Shown piece after piece: positions 1 through 10,612 of a stretch of DNA of 64,000 nt (its first letter is position 1; each line of letters opens with the position of its first letter). This DNA comes from Apostichopus japonicus (lineage: Eukaryota; Echinodermata; Holothuroidea; Aspidochirotida; Stichopodidae), in contig NC_092572.1 of the NCBI RefSeq assembly GCF_037975245.1, positions 14,824,269 through 14,888,268 on the forward strand, in the 5' to 3' direction. The notes beneath the pieces were generated by a model that worked only from the letters and a program-made list of their open reading frames with translations, did not search any database and was not told the DNA's origin. The position numbers were made by a program, and so were the translations under genes.

Positions 1-850
1 TTGATAGCAATGTCTAGTAAGGTTCATTATAAAGAGTCATATTGCAAGTATTAAAAATAAACAGGCACTTAGTAACAAAAAGAGGTACAGTTTATTCATG
101 TTTGTAAACATTCATCAAAAAGGTATCTGCATACGCAAACTGGAAGATGATCTTATGTAAAACTACTTTAAAAAAAATACTAAAATTTATTTCACACCAA
201 AGGTATATATATACTGTACATATTGCTTTGATATTTGTCTTTACAGCATTGCATTGGCCACACTGATTCACAAGGAGACTCCATGAACTGTGACTGTAAC
301 ATCCTGCTGGAGGTCTGAGACATTGAAGATTCTGTAATGCTTCCGTTTGGGTATGCAGTTTACTATAGTAACACAGAAATATTTAAGCTCAGGTATTTGT
401 TTCATTTATTTCTGCCATTAAACCACAATCATATACATTTGTTTATACATAGTTATATCAATTTGGCAGCAGTCAGGGTTGTTTAGGTAGTCAGGGGGAG
501 GGAGGGGAGGAAGGGAGGGAGTGTATAAAAATGAGTCTAGTTGCAATGTCTATCTGCTTTCCAATATATGAAATCTTATCTTTTACAATACTGTCTCAGG
601 TGAAAGAAGAAGATGAAGAAAATTGAAGGAAAATTGTGAGTCTTGGATGTCTGTAATGAAGCTGGATCAGGCTTAGAAGAAGTGGTTGAAAGATCATAAT
701 CTCCACCAAATACGAGAAGATCCTTCAAGCCTGTCCTCTACAGAGAGATCTGGAAGTGTTATCTGGAGGTGAATTAACAGAAATTGGAGAAAAAGTAAGA
801 TTCAAGGAAAACATCAGTGTGAGCCAGTATCATGAACATCAGTCTTGTCC
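1..850. other. Intergenic or intronic sequence, no gene recognised
   Basis: No open frame, splice-bounded exon or RNA gene could be supported here. A short G-rich stretch lies at about 490-520. If the SRP68 gene extends this far upstream this would be one of its introns, but no SRP68-like exon was found. Confidence 0.4.
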
Positions 851-855
851 TCTCA

Positions 856-1823
856 ACAGTTGATTGTTGTCAAGATCATTTCTAAATGTAGGAGACACGC
901 CTTAGCCTGTTGGAACCAGTCGGTATTTGGTGTGGTCTGTTTTTGTGCTAACTGTACGAGACACAGTGCCTTAGCCTATTGAAAAAGGTATTTGGTGTGG
1001 TCAGTTTTTGTGCTAAATGTACGAGACACAGTACCTTAGCCTGTTGGAACAAGTTGGCATTTGGTGTGGTCAGTTTTTGTGCTAAATGTACGAGACACAG
1101 TGCCTTAGCCTGTTCGAACCAGTCGGTATTTGGTGTTGTCTGTTTTTGTGCTAAGTGTACGAGACACAGTGCCTTAGCCTGTTGGAACCAGTGGGTATTT
1201 GGTGTGTTCTTGTTATTGTGCTAAATGTATGAGACATGGTGCCTTAGCCTGTTGGATCCAGTCGGTATTTGATGTTGTTTTTTTTGTGCTAAACTACTAT
1301 TCTTACAGAAAGGCTGAACAAGTTCCATGATATAGTTTGTACAGAGTAACACATTCCACTCATTCCAAGCAACCATGACAACATCAAAATGAAGCTAATT
1401 GGTGTCTTAGTTTATTGGCATGAGATACTAATTAATGTAGTCTGTTTTTGTGCTAAATTATTGAGACATGGTGCCTTAGTTTATTGGTATTAGTTTTTAA
1501 TTAGAAATGTAGGAGATATTTTTGTGCTAAATGTATAAGACCTCAGCCTTAGCCTATTGGAACCAGTCGGTAATTGGTGTGGTGTGTTTGTATTAAATTG
1601 ATAAGTTCTGCCTTAGTTTATTGATATGAGTTGCTAATTAGTGTGGTCTGTTTTGTGCTAAATTAATGAGACCCGGTGCCTTAGTTTGTTGGCATCATTT
1701 TGTAATTAGTAATTTGGTTGTCTTAAATTGATGATTGTTGCCTTAGATTGTTGGAAAGAGTTGCCAATTAGTGTGGTCTCGGTTGTGGTAAATTAAAAAG
1801 ACAGTTGATTGTTGTCAAGATCA
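856..1823. repeat. 69-bp minisatellite flanked by 23-bp direct repeats
   Basis: Six fairly regular units (spacing 65-70 bp, measured at the GAGACAC motif: 892, 958, 1023, 1092, 1161, 1231) are followed by increasingly decayed units to about 1800. A unit reads roughly 'ttggaaccagtcggtatttg', then a GTGGTCTGTTTTTGTGCTAA-like core, then 'tacgagacacagtgccttag'. The block lies between two identical 23-bp sequences, 856-878 and 1801-1823, both starting acagttgattgttgtcaag. Because 69 is divisible by three, the plus strand stays open for 81 codons over the regular part. That is a by-product of the period, not evidence of a gene. Another relic unit lies at about 1975-2040. Confidence 0.85.
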
Positions 1824-1829
1824 GAAAAT

Positions 1830-2335
1830 TCAAAGATGAGCTGATTTGATGGAAAAACACCAGCTAAGCTGGAAAGCTGCAATATACAGTCAAGGTTAGT
1901 CATAAGAAAGAAAGGTTCATAAAAATGTAATATATATTTAATTATGTTTCTACCAGTAAAGTTTCAATCACAGCCTAAAATTTGTTGGAATTAGTTGCTA
2001 ATTAGTGTTTAATGTTTTGTGCTAAATGTACGAGACTTACTTTGAAGAAAACTGGCTAATTTCTTTTGCATTCCTCTCCTTTCCTTAGGGTTCTGTGGAT
2101 TATGTTGGCCAACAGTTAGCTTTTTGACATAGCGCCACCCCATCATCCTTCACTCTATGACTTACTCGCCATTTACAAAACGTACGCGTCCTTGGATACC
2201 AACACAACGCTGCCGAGTACACTTTCGATTCATAGTGTGTCTCTTCAAAAGGAGTTCCTATTCTTTCCGTCCGCCGTCTTAGGCTGGAGACTAATTCTTT
2301 CTGGTAAGTGAAGTTTATGATCAATTTCATTGTAT
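1830..2335. other. Unassigned sequence upstream of the Jockey element
   Basis: A minus-strand frame of 76 codons (2100-2330) shows no recognisable domain. The plus strand has an acceptor-like 'tttccttag' near 2088 and a donor-like 'ctggtaagtg' near 2300, so a non-coding exon is conceivable but unsupported. The 5' end of the Jockey element may lie inside this stretch. Confidence 0.3.
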
Positions 2336-2439
2336 AGAAGCCATTTTAAAACCGGTAGGGAGGGGCTGTTTTGCCAATATGACAACCCCTTACCCACCTA
2401 TAACCGCCCCCCTAGTCAAAACCTAAGCCTCTCTGATTT

Positions 2440-3320
2440 TGACATAGACATTAATGACTGGATCCCTGTACAAAAATAGCCAAAAAAGACAACGTCCAAT
2501 CTACGTTGAAATAAACCCATCTCCTAACTCCAAACCAACCACCAAAAAGTCCGCTCAAACAATCATTGTATCAGGAATCTTACCAGAACTATCAAAAAAC
2601 CCAATAAACACTTGCTAAACTAATCAATGAAGAAAAACCAAATGCCATGATCTCAAATATAAACCGTCTTCCTAGTAACGACATCCTAATCACCCCCATG
2701 ACCCTAAATCTGCAAATATCCTCCTGAAACCATGGACTCAAAAGACTAAACTAGGCAACCCCAAACCAAGAATCCCAAAAAAAGTATGACAAAGAAACTT
2801 CTCCGTAGTAGCCTGTGGCATAAACCCTGAAATTCAAATCAAAGATATTGAACAAGAACTCAAAGACCAAGAATACACCCCAATACAAACTAAAAGACTC
2901 ATTAGTCATGCCACAAACAATACAACTTGGAAAGTAAAAATGACGTTTGAAGAACAAGAGCCTCAACAATCCCTAATCAAACAAGGTTTCTACTTAGGAT
3001 ACTCTAAACACAAAACAGAAGAATACCACGAACCCCCCCAAATCACTCAATGTTTCAAATGTCAACTTTTTGGACACACCCACCATACTTGCAAAAATCA
3101 AACCATATGTCTCAGATGTGGTGAAAACCACAGAGTTAAAGACTGTCCCAAACAAAAAGAAAACCCAAAATGTGCCAATTGCTCAGGGACTCATGTCGCC
3201 CTTTACAAAGGATGCCCAAAATTTAAAGAAGCTAAAACTGAAAATAATAACAAACAACAAGAACAAAGAACCTACGCGAATGTAACCAATTTTACCCCTA
3301 AAATTGAAATAACAAATTAA
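2440..3320 (+). pseudogene. Jockey-like ORF1 (gag-like zinc-knuckle protein), broken
   Basis: The best-preserved part is an open frame at 2940-3320 (126 residues). It holds a tandem set of cysteine/histidine knuckles: CFKCQLFGHTHHTC, then CLRCGENHRVKDC, then CANCSGTH. This arrangement is known from nucleic-acid-binding ORF1 proteins of the Jockey/X-element group, where it packages element RNA. The upstream part (from about 2455) is readable only across stops and frame changes. Start and full length are therefore unknown. The protein is not expected to be made intact. Confidence 0.8.
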
Positions 3321-3509
3321 TATCGCAACCTTTGTAATTGAATTAGTACAATACACCTTCCAAAAAGCCAACATTAATATTAAATCTGAAGACCTTGCCA
3401 GTTACGCCACCGTGTTAGCACTAAAACACCTAAACTTAAATATCCCAGAAACTGTAATTATGGAACGTCTCCACCATCCTTCAATATTTAGCCCCCCTCA
3501 ATCACCTAC

Positions 3510-6280
3510 ATGACAAGCACACTCCCTCCTTCGGTCAAGTTCCTCCACCTAAACATCAACAGTATCCTTCCAAAATTAAGCCTCCTACTTACTATATTCG
3601 CCAACCACTCCCCGGATATCATTTCGTTAAACGAAACTAAACTAAATAAAAATTCCCACCTTAGCATCCCTGGTTACCAAACTTTCAGACGCGATATCTC
3701 TCGCTCTATGGGAGGAGTACTTATTGCTGAAAAAAACAACCTCAAAGCCACCCTCCTCCCAAACAAACCCAAACAATTGAAATTGTACTCGAAAGAGACA
3801 ATAAACCTCTCCACATTATTAGCTATTATAGTCCCCAAATGAGCCCATATCCACAATCAAAAAAATTTCTAATAAAAATACAATACTACTAGGAGATTTA
3901 AATGCCCACCACATCATTTTTGGTAGCACCAAAATATCTGAAAAAGGCATATCCCTCTTAGAAATATGTGATAAACACAACTTAACAATAATTAACCAAA
4001 ATACCAAAACTAGGATAAACCCAATAAACAATAATACTGAACTACTTGACTACGCCATAACCTCAAACCACCTTGCAACTAAAACTCATTCGATTCAAAT
4101 CCTAGAAGATGACCTAATCAGTGACCATTTTCCACTCCTTTTTGAGCTAGACATAAACCTCAGTCGCATCCAAAATAACGAATTAACGTATAATTACAAT
4201 AAAACAGACTGGACATCATTTAAAAAGGGATCATAACAAACAACACTATTGCCAATTACCACAACAACAAGCTAAATTACATTGGCATATATTGTGACAG
4301 CATTGCCCAACATATCTTTAATACTTTCAAACAACACTGCCCATTAAAAACAAAACAGAAATCCAAAACTAAATAGGAATATTCTTACACTAAATAACTC
4401 AGACGTCGCCTACATAGAACCTATATGATCTCCCCAGATCCAACTCTAAAAACCTAAATTAACCAACCTAAAAAAACAAATAAATAGACAAATATCGGCG
4501 GTCGACCAAAACCGAATCCAAAACAAATGCGATTCAATCATTAATGACAAAAACCCAAAACACTTTTGGAAAAATTAAAAAAATATCATAAACCCATTAC
4601 AACCCAAACACAGGTAATACAGACGAATGCCTTAGAGATAAAGTAGGTAACCTCATCACAAAAACTTAAGACCAAATAAAGCTTAGTGAATCATACTTGA
4701 AAACTATATTCAATATCTTAGATGGCCCTCCATACGATAACAGATTCCAACACAAAATAGACCGTACAATTATCTCTAATGCAACCAGCTTTATCCCCAA
4801 CTTCTAAGGATGTCTCAACAAAAACATCCCTCTACTCAAAGAAATAGATATAAATGATTGGTATAGTGCCACTGAATATGCAAAAATGCCTCCTCCCCTG
4901 GTCTTGACAACATAAATGACCTAATGCTAAATGATTCCCCTCCGTCGGCCTCCGATATTCATTAACTCTCATATTTTCCCATTATTTAACAAACTCCTTA
5001 GACTGGGTCATTTCCCAACCCTGTGGAAATCCGCCAAAATGATTTTAATACCGAAATAAGTAAAGACACACCAAAATTCAAAACTATCAACCAATTAGTC
5101 TCCTACCAGCCTTAGGTAAGATTTTCGAAAGAATTATAGATAACCGCACCAGAAACCACCTTGAGCAAATTAATCACTTTGCCAGTATCAGCCAGGCTAA
5201 TTCCGCGCACACAAATCTACAATAAACCAAACTTTCCACCTTTCCAAAGAAAGCATCGGCTTCATAAAAAAACATGATACCACTGCCCTCTTCCTTGATG
5301 CCGAAAAGGCGTTCGACAAAACTTGGCACAACGGCATAAGAATTTAACTACTTAACTTTAATCTCCCCTCCAATTACACCAGACTTCTTTCCTCTTTCGT
5401 TAGTGAGCGCAATGCCAAAATATGCTACAAAAACCAACAATCAAAACCTATTCCACTTAGTGCAGGTACTCCACAGGGCGCTGTTCTCAGCCCTCTCCCC
5501 TGCACCCTATTTGTTAATGATTTGAACATCCCCCCTCTATCTGAATGCAACTATAGTGAGTACACTGACGATATAGCCATTTGGAGCACCAGTAAAAATA
5601 TCTATGTGACGGAACTAAATATTAAAAGAGCAATTACACATCTCGAAAATTGGTGCTCGATGTGGAGAACAAAAATATATCCCTCAAAATCTAACCTAGC
5701 CAATTTCTCCATAATAAACTCAAAGTACCATAACCATATTTCCAAAATTAATCTTTTCGACACCTCAATCACTGCTACTCCTAATGCAACCTTCCTTGGT
5801 ACCACTTTCGATAGCAAATTATCGTTTAATCTACTTTGTAACAGAACTGCAGGACGCTGCTGGTTCCAACTTAAATCCATTCAAATCCTCTCACACAAAT
5901 ATAACTTCCCTCCAAAAACAATTATCCAAATCTATAAATCCAAAGTAAAACCGATTCTCAGTTACGGGAGAATCTCCCTGCTTACCATCTCTAATCCCAA
6001 TAAACAAATTTTAAACAGAATCCACACCACAGCTTATCGACTCGCACTCAAAATCCCTACCTATATTGCTACTTTGTACGTTCTCCGTGCAGGAAACAAA
6101 ATCTACTTTCACCCGACTTGAAGAATTCAACACCAAGTTATACAAAAACAACCTCGAGAACGACCCTTTGATTGAAGACCTCCCCCTGAAATACAGAGTC
6201 GCAACAACTCACTACCCAAAAACCAAACCCTTTCTGTATTCACAATTGTTACTACTTAAAGTCTCATTCCATTAAAAAAA
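3510..6280 (+). pseudogene. Jockey-like ORF2 (endonuclease plus reverse transcriptase), broken
   Basis: The N-terminal frame 3510-3842 resembles an APE-type endonuclease: an LNINSI-like start, SLNETKL with the catalytic glutamate, and GYQTFRRD followed by a GGVLIA strand. A stop after codon 110 and many later stops follow. The reverse transcriptase fingers are seen in fragments near 4880-5200. The longest remaining frame, 5522-6121, carries YTDDIAIW, the palm-domain active-site box (usually F/YADD), about 20 residues in. It is followed by thumb-like sequence with FLGTTFDSKLSF. The family nicks target DNA and reverse-transcribes its RNA there. This copy cannot encode a full protein. Confidence 0.85.
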
Positions 6281-6690
6281 TCCTTTCCTTAATGGGTCTA
6301 GGCCCAAGTATACTTATATATACAGATTATATTGTTACCAAACAATAGAAACCACAACCACTCCCTACCCAAACAATAGAAACCACTCCGTCTCCACAAT
6401 TCTCAGTACTTAAAAAATTCCTCTCCTTTAGAATTCCCTCCCTAATTGACTCTTCGACTCTGACCTCGGGTATGATTATGGCTATCCTGTCCTATGTAAA
6501 TATATAAGACTTCATTTACCAGCAATTCCTTGACTGAACATAGACAACCTCTCCAAGAAAAAAAAAAAAATGTCTATTCTATAAAAACAAACTTATTATC
6601 CCCCGTAGGACCTCTCGCCAGGTCGACCAGGGGTTAAACTCCTTTTGTTTTGATATCAACAACAACAAAAACAAAACTTTTACGCGAATT

Positions 6691-6909
6691 AAAAAAAAAG
6701 GTAACTAATTTCATTTATTTCATTTCATTTATTGATTTTTGTTCTATTTTAACATAAGTATGACATATGACATAGAAGGAGATAAGAAACAAAACTTGTG
6801 AAAGGAAGTGTACTAAAAAAAACCTATAGGGCTTGTCGGGTAGTGACACTCCCTAAACACTTAATGTGGAAGACATCATGATTAGGTTTTGGTTTCATTT
6901 AATCAATAG
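6691..6909 (+). other. Intron sequence between the Jockey copy and an SRP68 exon
   Basis: Short AT-rich stretch ending in a pyrimidine-containing tract and the acceptor 'tttaatcaatag' at 6898-6909. Nothing else is seen. Confidence 0.5.
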
Positions 6910-6988
6910 GTGGAGGTAGAGGAATTGGACACTCTTGCACAAGATATCAACGGCTTGAAGTACTCTGCTCAGGTGGCCTCCATTCTAG
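6910..6988 (+). CDS. SRP68: SRP68 penultimate coding exon (signal recognition particle 68 kDa subunit)
   Basis: This 79-nt exon lies between an AG acceptor (ends 6909) and a GTATGT donor (6989). It encodes 26 residues plus one base: a helical stretch, VEVEELDTLAQDI, then LKYSAQVASIL. From memory of the family this matches the segment just before the C-terminal region of animal SRP68, which has a similar 'KYSLQAAAILD' phrase. The leftover G pairs with 'AT' at the start of the next exon to make the Asp codon of 'ILD', so the join is in phase. SRP68 forms a heterodimer with SRP72 on SRP RNA and helps deliver ribosomes making secretory proteins to the ER. The exon alone is short. Its identity rests on the phase match with the exon at 8197. 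Confidence 0.85.
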
Positions 6989-8196
6989 GTATGTACTTAA
7001 TAATAATATAATAATAATCATAATAATAATAATAATATTCAATTTACTGTGTTTGGAAAGAAACTTTTTGCTGCTTTGGATGAAGATTAAGGATTCTTGT
7101 TTTTCAAAAGGCAAAATGCAAGATGGACTATATATGAAAGGATGAATACCAAAAAATTAAGAAAAGAAATTGGGTGGGGGGAGGGGGAATCAGGCAGAGA
7201 CCATCATGTTACTACCCTGTTAATTTTGTGTAGGACCCTGGTTAATTTAAAAGGAAGAAATCCCTTTAGTACCCTTGAGTTTCTGAAAGGGTTCTTCTTT
7301 GGGATAACGGTGGAGAGACATGTCGATGTTATCTTTTGGGTCTGATCGTCAGGAAAATGCAGATTAAACTGCCGTGTCCATTTGGAACCTGGGAATTGAA
7401 CCCTGCTACTGGAACAAATGTATTCCATCAGAGCATAGACAATGATTCAGAGAAATATGGCCTTTATATTAATAATCTGTTGTTTTCTTTCCCAAATTTT
7501 TCTTTTTGGTTAAACAATGAGTGAAAAGATTCATTCGGTTGGAAGCAGCACCGTCCCTTTTCACACCTTTTTTTTTTTGGGGGGGGGGTGTGGGAAGAGA
7601 CCTATTAGCCCTTAGGGTCTGAAAATATTACAATAGGATTATTGTGGTGGACAGGACAGACAACAGTTATTTTTGCTTGTAGCTGAATGTATGATGTCCA
7701 GGGATCACAAGGAAGTATCAAAAGCCCGATCAAAACTGCCGTTTTTTGTACTATCGAAATTTGTCAGAATAAAGAAATTGAAAGCAAAAATATAAAGAGT
7801 TTATCTGGCCTTGTAGACTGCGATTGAACCAGTCTCTGTCATCTACAAATAATAGAAAGTGGGTATCCATTTCTGTTTGTGACAGCAATAACAAAAAATG
7901 ACTGCAAATTAACAAGTTTTTGTAAACTTTCTCTATTCAGGGATTCGAATCCCAAATTCCACTCGAATATACCCCCCCTACTTATGAACTGTCACGTAGC
8001 TCAAGGTGACAAAGTTACTACAAAGATGAGAATAGGCCTTAGGTGGTTCCTAATTCAATGACATTTCTCACAGTTAATTGAATTGACTTCCCCCACCCTC
8101 CGGATTATCCTCACCCATAGAAAATACCCTCCACCCAAGAATACTTAAAAAAAAAAACCATGGCTTACCAAGAACCTCTCTGCGTTCATTTTTCAG
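6989..8196 (+). other. SRP68 intron (about 1.2 kb)
   Basis: Starts GTATGT and ends 'gttcatttttcag'. It contains an imperfect AAT microsatellite at about 7000-7035, a T then G homopolymer run near 7568-7590, and no recognisable gene. A B-box-like GGTTCAATTCCC on the minus strand near 7390-7402 could be the remnant of a tRNA-derived repeat, but no clear A box accompanies it. Confidence 0.7.
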
Positions 8197-8495
8197 ATTC
8201 CAGTGAACCTTCCATCAGCAAAGGAATGGCGCAACTCGGTCTGAAGGACAATCGACCGCTGGCGGAATGGCTTGACCGGTACAACGCCAACCAGCCGGAC
8301 CTGGCCGCCAAGCCCAACTTCACCACATTTCCACTGGACTTTAAGCCGTCACCGTGCAAACCGCTCTTCTTTGACATAGCTCTGAACCATATAGAGTTAC
8401 CCTCCTTGGACGAGAAACTGGAACAGAATAAATCGTCCCCGCAAGGGGGTCTGGGTGGGTTCCTGCATGGATGGTGGAGCGGGGGTGAAAAGTAA
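8197..8495 (+). CDS. SRP68: SRP68 last coding exon (C-terminus, SRP72-binding region)
   Basis: The exon follows the acceptor 'ttcatttttcag' and encodes the split Asp plus 98 residues to a TAA stop at 8493-8495. Its centre, PCKPLFFDIALNHIELPSL followed by DEKLEQ, is the hallmark of animal SRP68 C-termini (PCKPLFFDLALNHV...LEDKLEQ in human, from memory). Residues before it (LKDNRPLAEWLDRY) match the moderately conserved KDNKPL region. The end, GGLGGFLHGWWSGGEK, parallels the usual glycine-rich hydrophobic tail. An ATG at 8160 lies in the same frame, but upstream of the acceptor in the intron, so it is not the start. In the family this region binds SRP72. Base composition is richer in GC than the flanks, as expected of a conserved exon. 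Confidence 0.95.
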
Positions 8496-9375
8496 CTCTC
8501 GATTTGCCACGATGTCGGAAAAAGGATTTTGGAAAAAAGGTCTTTTGTATACATAAGCCGGTAGTATTTGGGAGGGCTCTCACTCTTCTCCTGCATGTGC
8601 TGTAATCATCTTTTATTTAAGTTTTATTTGATTTGATTTCTTTTTTTTTAGTATAGAAAACTACACCTTGTTGCAATGCAAACACAAAGATGGGGGAAGG
8701 CCAAAAAGAATAACACTCACTTTTTTAACGTGGCTTGGCAAACAAAATTTGAAGAATATTCAAAATGGGAATTGGAATTTTATATATTTTGGATTTGGTG
8801 TTTGTGTGTTTATCTTGTTTAGAGAAAAAGAAGAAAAAAACAGCATCTTTATTTGATGGGGCTTTAAAGTTTTAAAAATGGGTTTCGGTTGTTGATTTCT
8901 TGGTCTACAAACATTGTGGTGCTTGACTGACTGACACTTTATGGGGGGATGTTAAGGTGACTGAATTTAATATTGGCAGGAGTTATGGATGGTAGTTGGA
9001 AGGACCAGGGGTGGGGGGGGGGTGGTGAGGCAAAGGATAGAGAAGGAGAAATGAAAGTGAAGAGGGAGAATCTTTGAATTGAATTTTCAGTTTGCAGTAG
9101 CACAGGTTTACTGATAAGGCTATATTTAAAGAAACTTTCAATAATGCACACTTCGTGTATATAATTTGGGGTGTGGTAGTCGGAGCGGGGGGGGGGGGGG
9201 GGCTGTGTGATTGAGACAGCAATGAAAGGGAGCAACCTTTCCACATATATGTTGTTTGTGCTATGGTAGTATCGTTTCCTTTTTCAAACTGGAGGGCAAA
9301 AATGTAAAAATTAAGTTATCTAGAATTAATTCAAAATCAGGTTTAGTTAATAAATGAAAGTTAAAGACAATTTTA
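8496..9375 (+). other. Probable SRP68 3' untranslated region with poly(A) signal
   Basis: No gene follows the SRP68 stop for several hundred bases. The first clear AATAAA on the plus strand that I found is at 9349-9354, giving a 3' UTR of roughly 0.9 kb. G homopolymer runs at about 9013-9022 and 9186-9202 make parts of it hard to sequence. The end point is inferred, not observed. Confidence 0.45.
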
Positions 9376-10025
9376 TTGATGGTAGCAGGGGTGCCATGGT
9401 ATTGTAAACTGAATCATCAATCAGCCATGGAAGGCCAACTCCTTTTTGTTGGGAAATTGTCGTCAAGCAAACCTATGGATTCAAGCCCTGTCTGGCTAAA
9501 GTAAGATGGGGTTATTATTTTTATCTAGGAGAAATCAATTCTTTTTCCCCTCACGTTGAAATGGTCTTCCAAATTTAAAAAAAAAAATGTCCAAAAAGAA
9601 TGTACTGGTGTGAATTGGATAGCTACCTGGTGTGAAGTAAAAAGGCCATAGGCTTATCCCATATGTACATGTGACTGCTTAGTATCATTAAATAACTGCC
9701 CTCCAGGCTGATATTATAAATAATAGAAACATTATAGAAAATAACTGTCTGTTGTCAACCAACCATCTCAATAGTAGATGCAGGTATCACTAAGAATGTT
9801 TATGAAATATGTATTGCATGTCTTGATTAGTATTTGCATAATAATTTGATGAGGGATAACCTGTGTCTGGACAGGTAGTTGAAGGGTATTAACTGTGGTG
9901 GGAGGGATGAAGGTATATCCTGTCCATGAACTGATTTGTCATTAAAAAAAAGACGTCATTTCAAAGTATCACTCTTTTTTCTTATTTTTTTCCTTTTTTT
10001 TCTTCCTTTTACATGAGTATTGTAA
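9376..10025. other. Intergenic sequence, no gene recognised
   Basis: A B-box-like 'ggattcaagccc' lies on the plus strand near 9478, without a convincing A box at tRNA spacing. T-rich tract at 9970-10010. Nothing else supported. Confidence 0.4.
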
Positions 10026-10029
10026 AAGG

Positions 10030-10105
10030 AAAAGCAGAGGTTGAGTTTGAGCCAGGGACCTTGAGATGCAAAAGCAAAAGTCTTTACCACTAGACCATTA
10101 GGTGG
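10030..10105 (-). repeat. tRNA-like (tRNA-derived) element
   Basis: On the minus strand an A box TGGTCTAGTGGT (10086-10097) is followed by a D-arm-like hairpin (GTCT / AGAC around an AGTGGTAA loop) and a B-box-like GGCTCAAACTC (10043-10053). Between them is the phrase CTTTTGCATC, then CCCTGG just before the B box. The 165-bp units at 50.3-64.0 kb have the same phrase and order. A cloverleaf with a paired acceptor stem is not evident, so this is more likely a SINE head or tRNA pseudogene than a working tRNA. Confidence 0.65.
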
Positions 10106-10204
10106 GCCTCTAGTTTCTAGAGCTTTACAAATATTTAAAGATCCTGCTGTGTGGACTTAGTCGTTTTTATAAAACATTTTCTCCACTACTCCTCCTCCTC
10201 CCCC

Positions 10205-10420
10205 GACTAGCTAGTCAGGGGGGAAGGGGTGGCGGCGAACTCCACTTGTCCGCGCGTGAACCTTGTCAGGGGGAGGGGTGGCGGCGAACTCCACTTGTCC
10301 GCGCCTTTACCTTGTCAGGGGGAGGGGGCGGCGACCTCACCTTGTCCACACCTTCACCCCCTCTCACCTCTCACCTCTCACCTTGGTACTCACCTTACCC
10401 ACCTGTCAGGAGGAGGGGGA
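10205..10420 (+). repeat. GC-rich minisatellite, about 50-bp period
   Basis: Units begin GTCAGGGGG at 10214, 10265 and 10314, with a weaker unit near 10406. Each is followed by a GGCGGCGAACTCCACTTGTC-like segment. The composition is far richer in GC than its surroundings. Long open frames on the plus strand here (from 10229, 10246 and 10263) are overlapping by-products of the repeat and show no domain. Confidence 0.7.
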
Positions 10421-10479
10421 CCGCCCACCTTTGGGATTCACCTTATCCACTTGTCAGAACTCCTTTTTCAAATACTCAC

Positions 10480-10550
10480 CTGGGACTTGAACCGATGCAA
10501 TCCAAACCAATCGCTTACTGAACGATGGAATAACCAATTACACCATTTCG
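10480..10550 (-). repeat. tRNA-like (tRNA-derived) element
   Basis: The minus strand has a consensus A box TGGTGTAATTGG (10534-10545) and a B box GGTTCAAGTCCC (10482-10493), about 40 bases apart. An anticodon-arm-like ATCG/CGAT hairpin lies between them and the motif TTGCATC precedes the B box. No acceptor-stem complement was found. It may be a relative of the unit at 10030-10105. Confidence 0.6.
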
Positions 10551-10612
10551 GTTCCCTCTGGAGAAACTTCGTTTCTTATATTTATACTTCCACTCCCTCC
10601 AGAGGGTTGAAA

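Larger units (their letters stand above)
2340..6690 (+). mobile_element. Degenerate Jockey-like non-LTR retrotransposon, copy 1
   Basis: A long decayed two-ORF element on the plus strand. A gag-like ORF1 remnant ends in CCHC zinc knuckles. ORF2 shows an endonuclease start and, after many stops and frameshifts, a reverse transcriptase with a YTDD active-site box. The 3' end is an A-rich run of AACAACAACAAAAACAAAAC type near 6655-6678, as in many non-LTR elements. The 5' border is not sharp and was placed near 2340 where ORF1-like sequence starts. It lies upstream of the SRP68 exon at 6910, probably inside an SRP68 intron. A second fragment of the same family is at 13.4-14.8 kb. Confidence 0.85.

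Noticed and set aside
979-1224. 81-codon plus-strand open frame with repeated CAKCTRHS motifs that look like zinc-binding repeats
   Set aside because: The frame follows from a 69-bp minisatellite period divisible by three. It breaks down where units decay, and there are no splice sites or flanking coding sequence.
2100-2330. 76-codon minus-strand open frame
   Set aside because: No domain, no splice context, and no recognisable homologue.
7375-7440. Possible minus-strand tRNA gene (B box GGTTCAATTCCC)
   Set aside because: The A box at tRNA distance is weak and no cloverleaf stems pair, so it is at most a SINE relic.
7930-7960. B-box-like 'ggattcgaatccc'
   Set aside because: It is a short palindrome with no partnering A box on either strand.
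8186-8596. 136-codon minus-strand open frame
   Set aside because: It is antisense to the well-supported SRP68 last exon and has no domain of its own.
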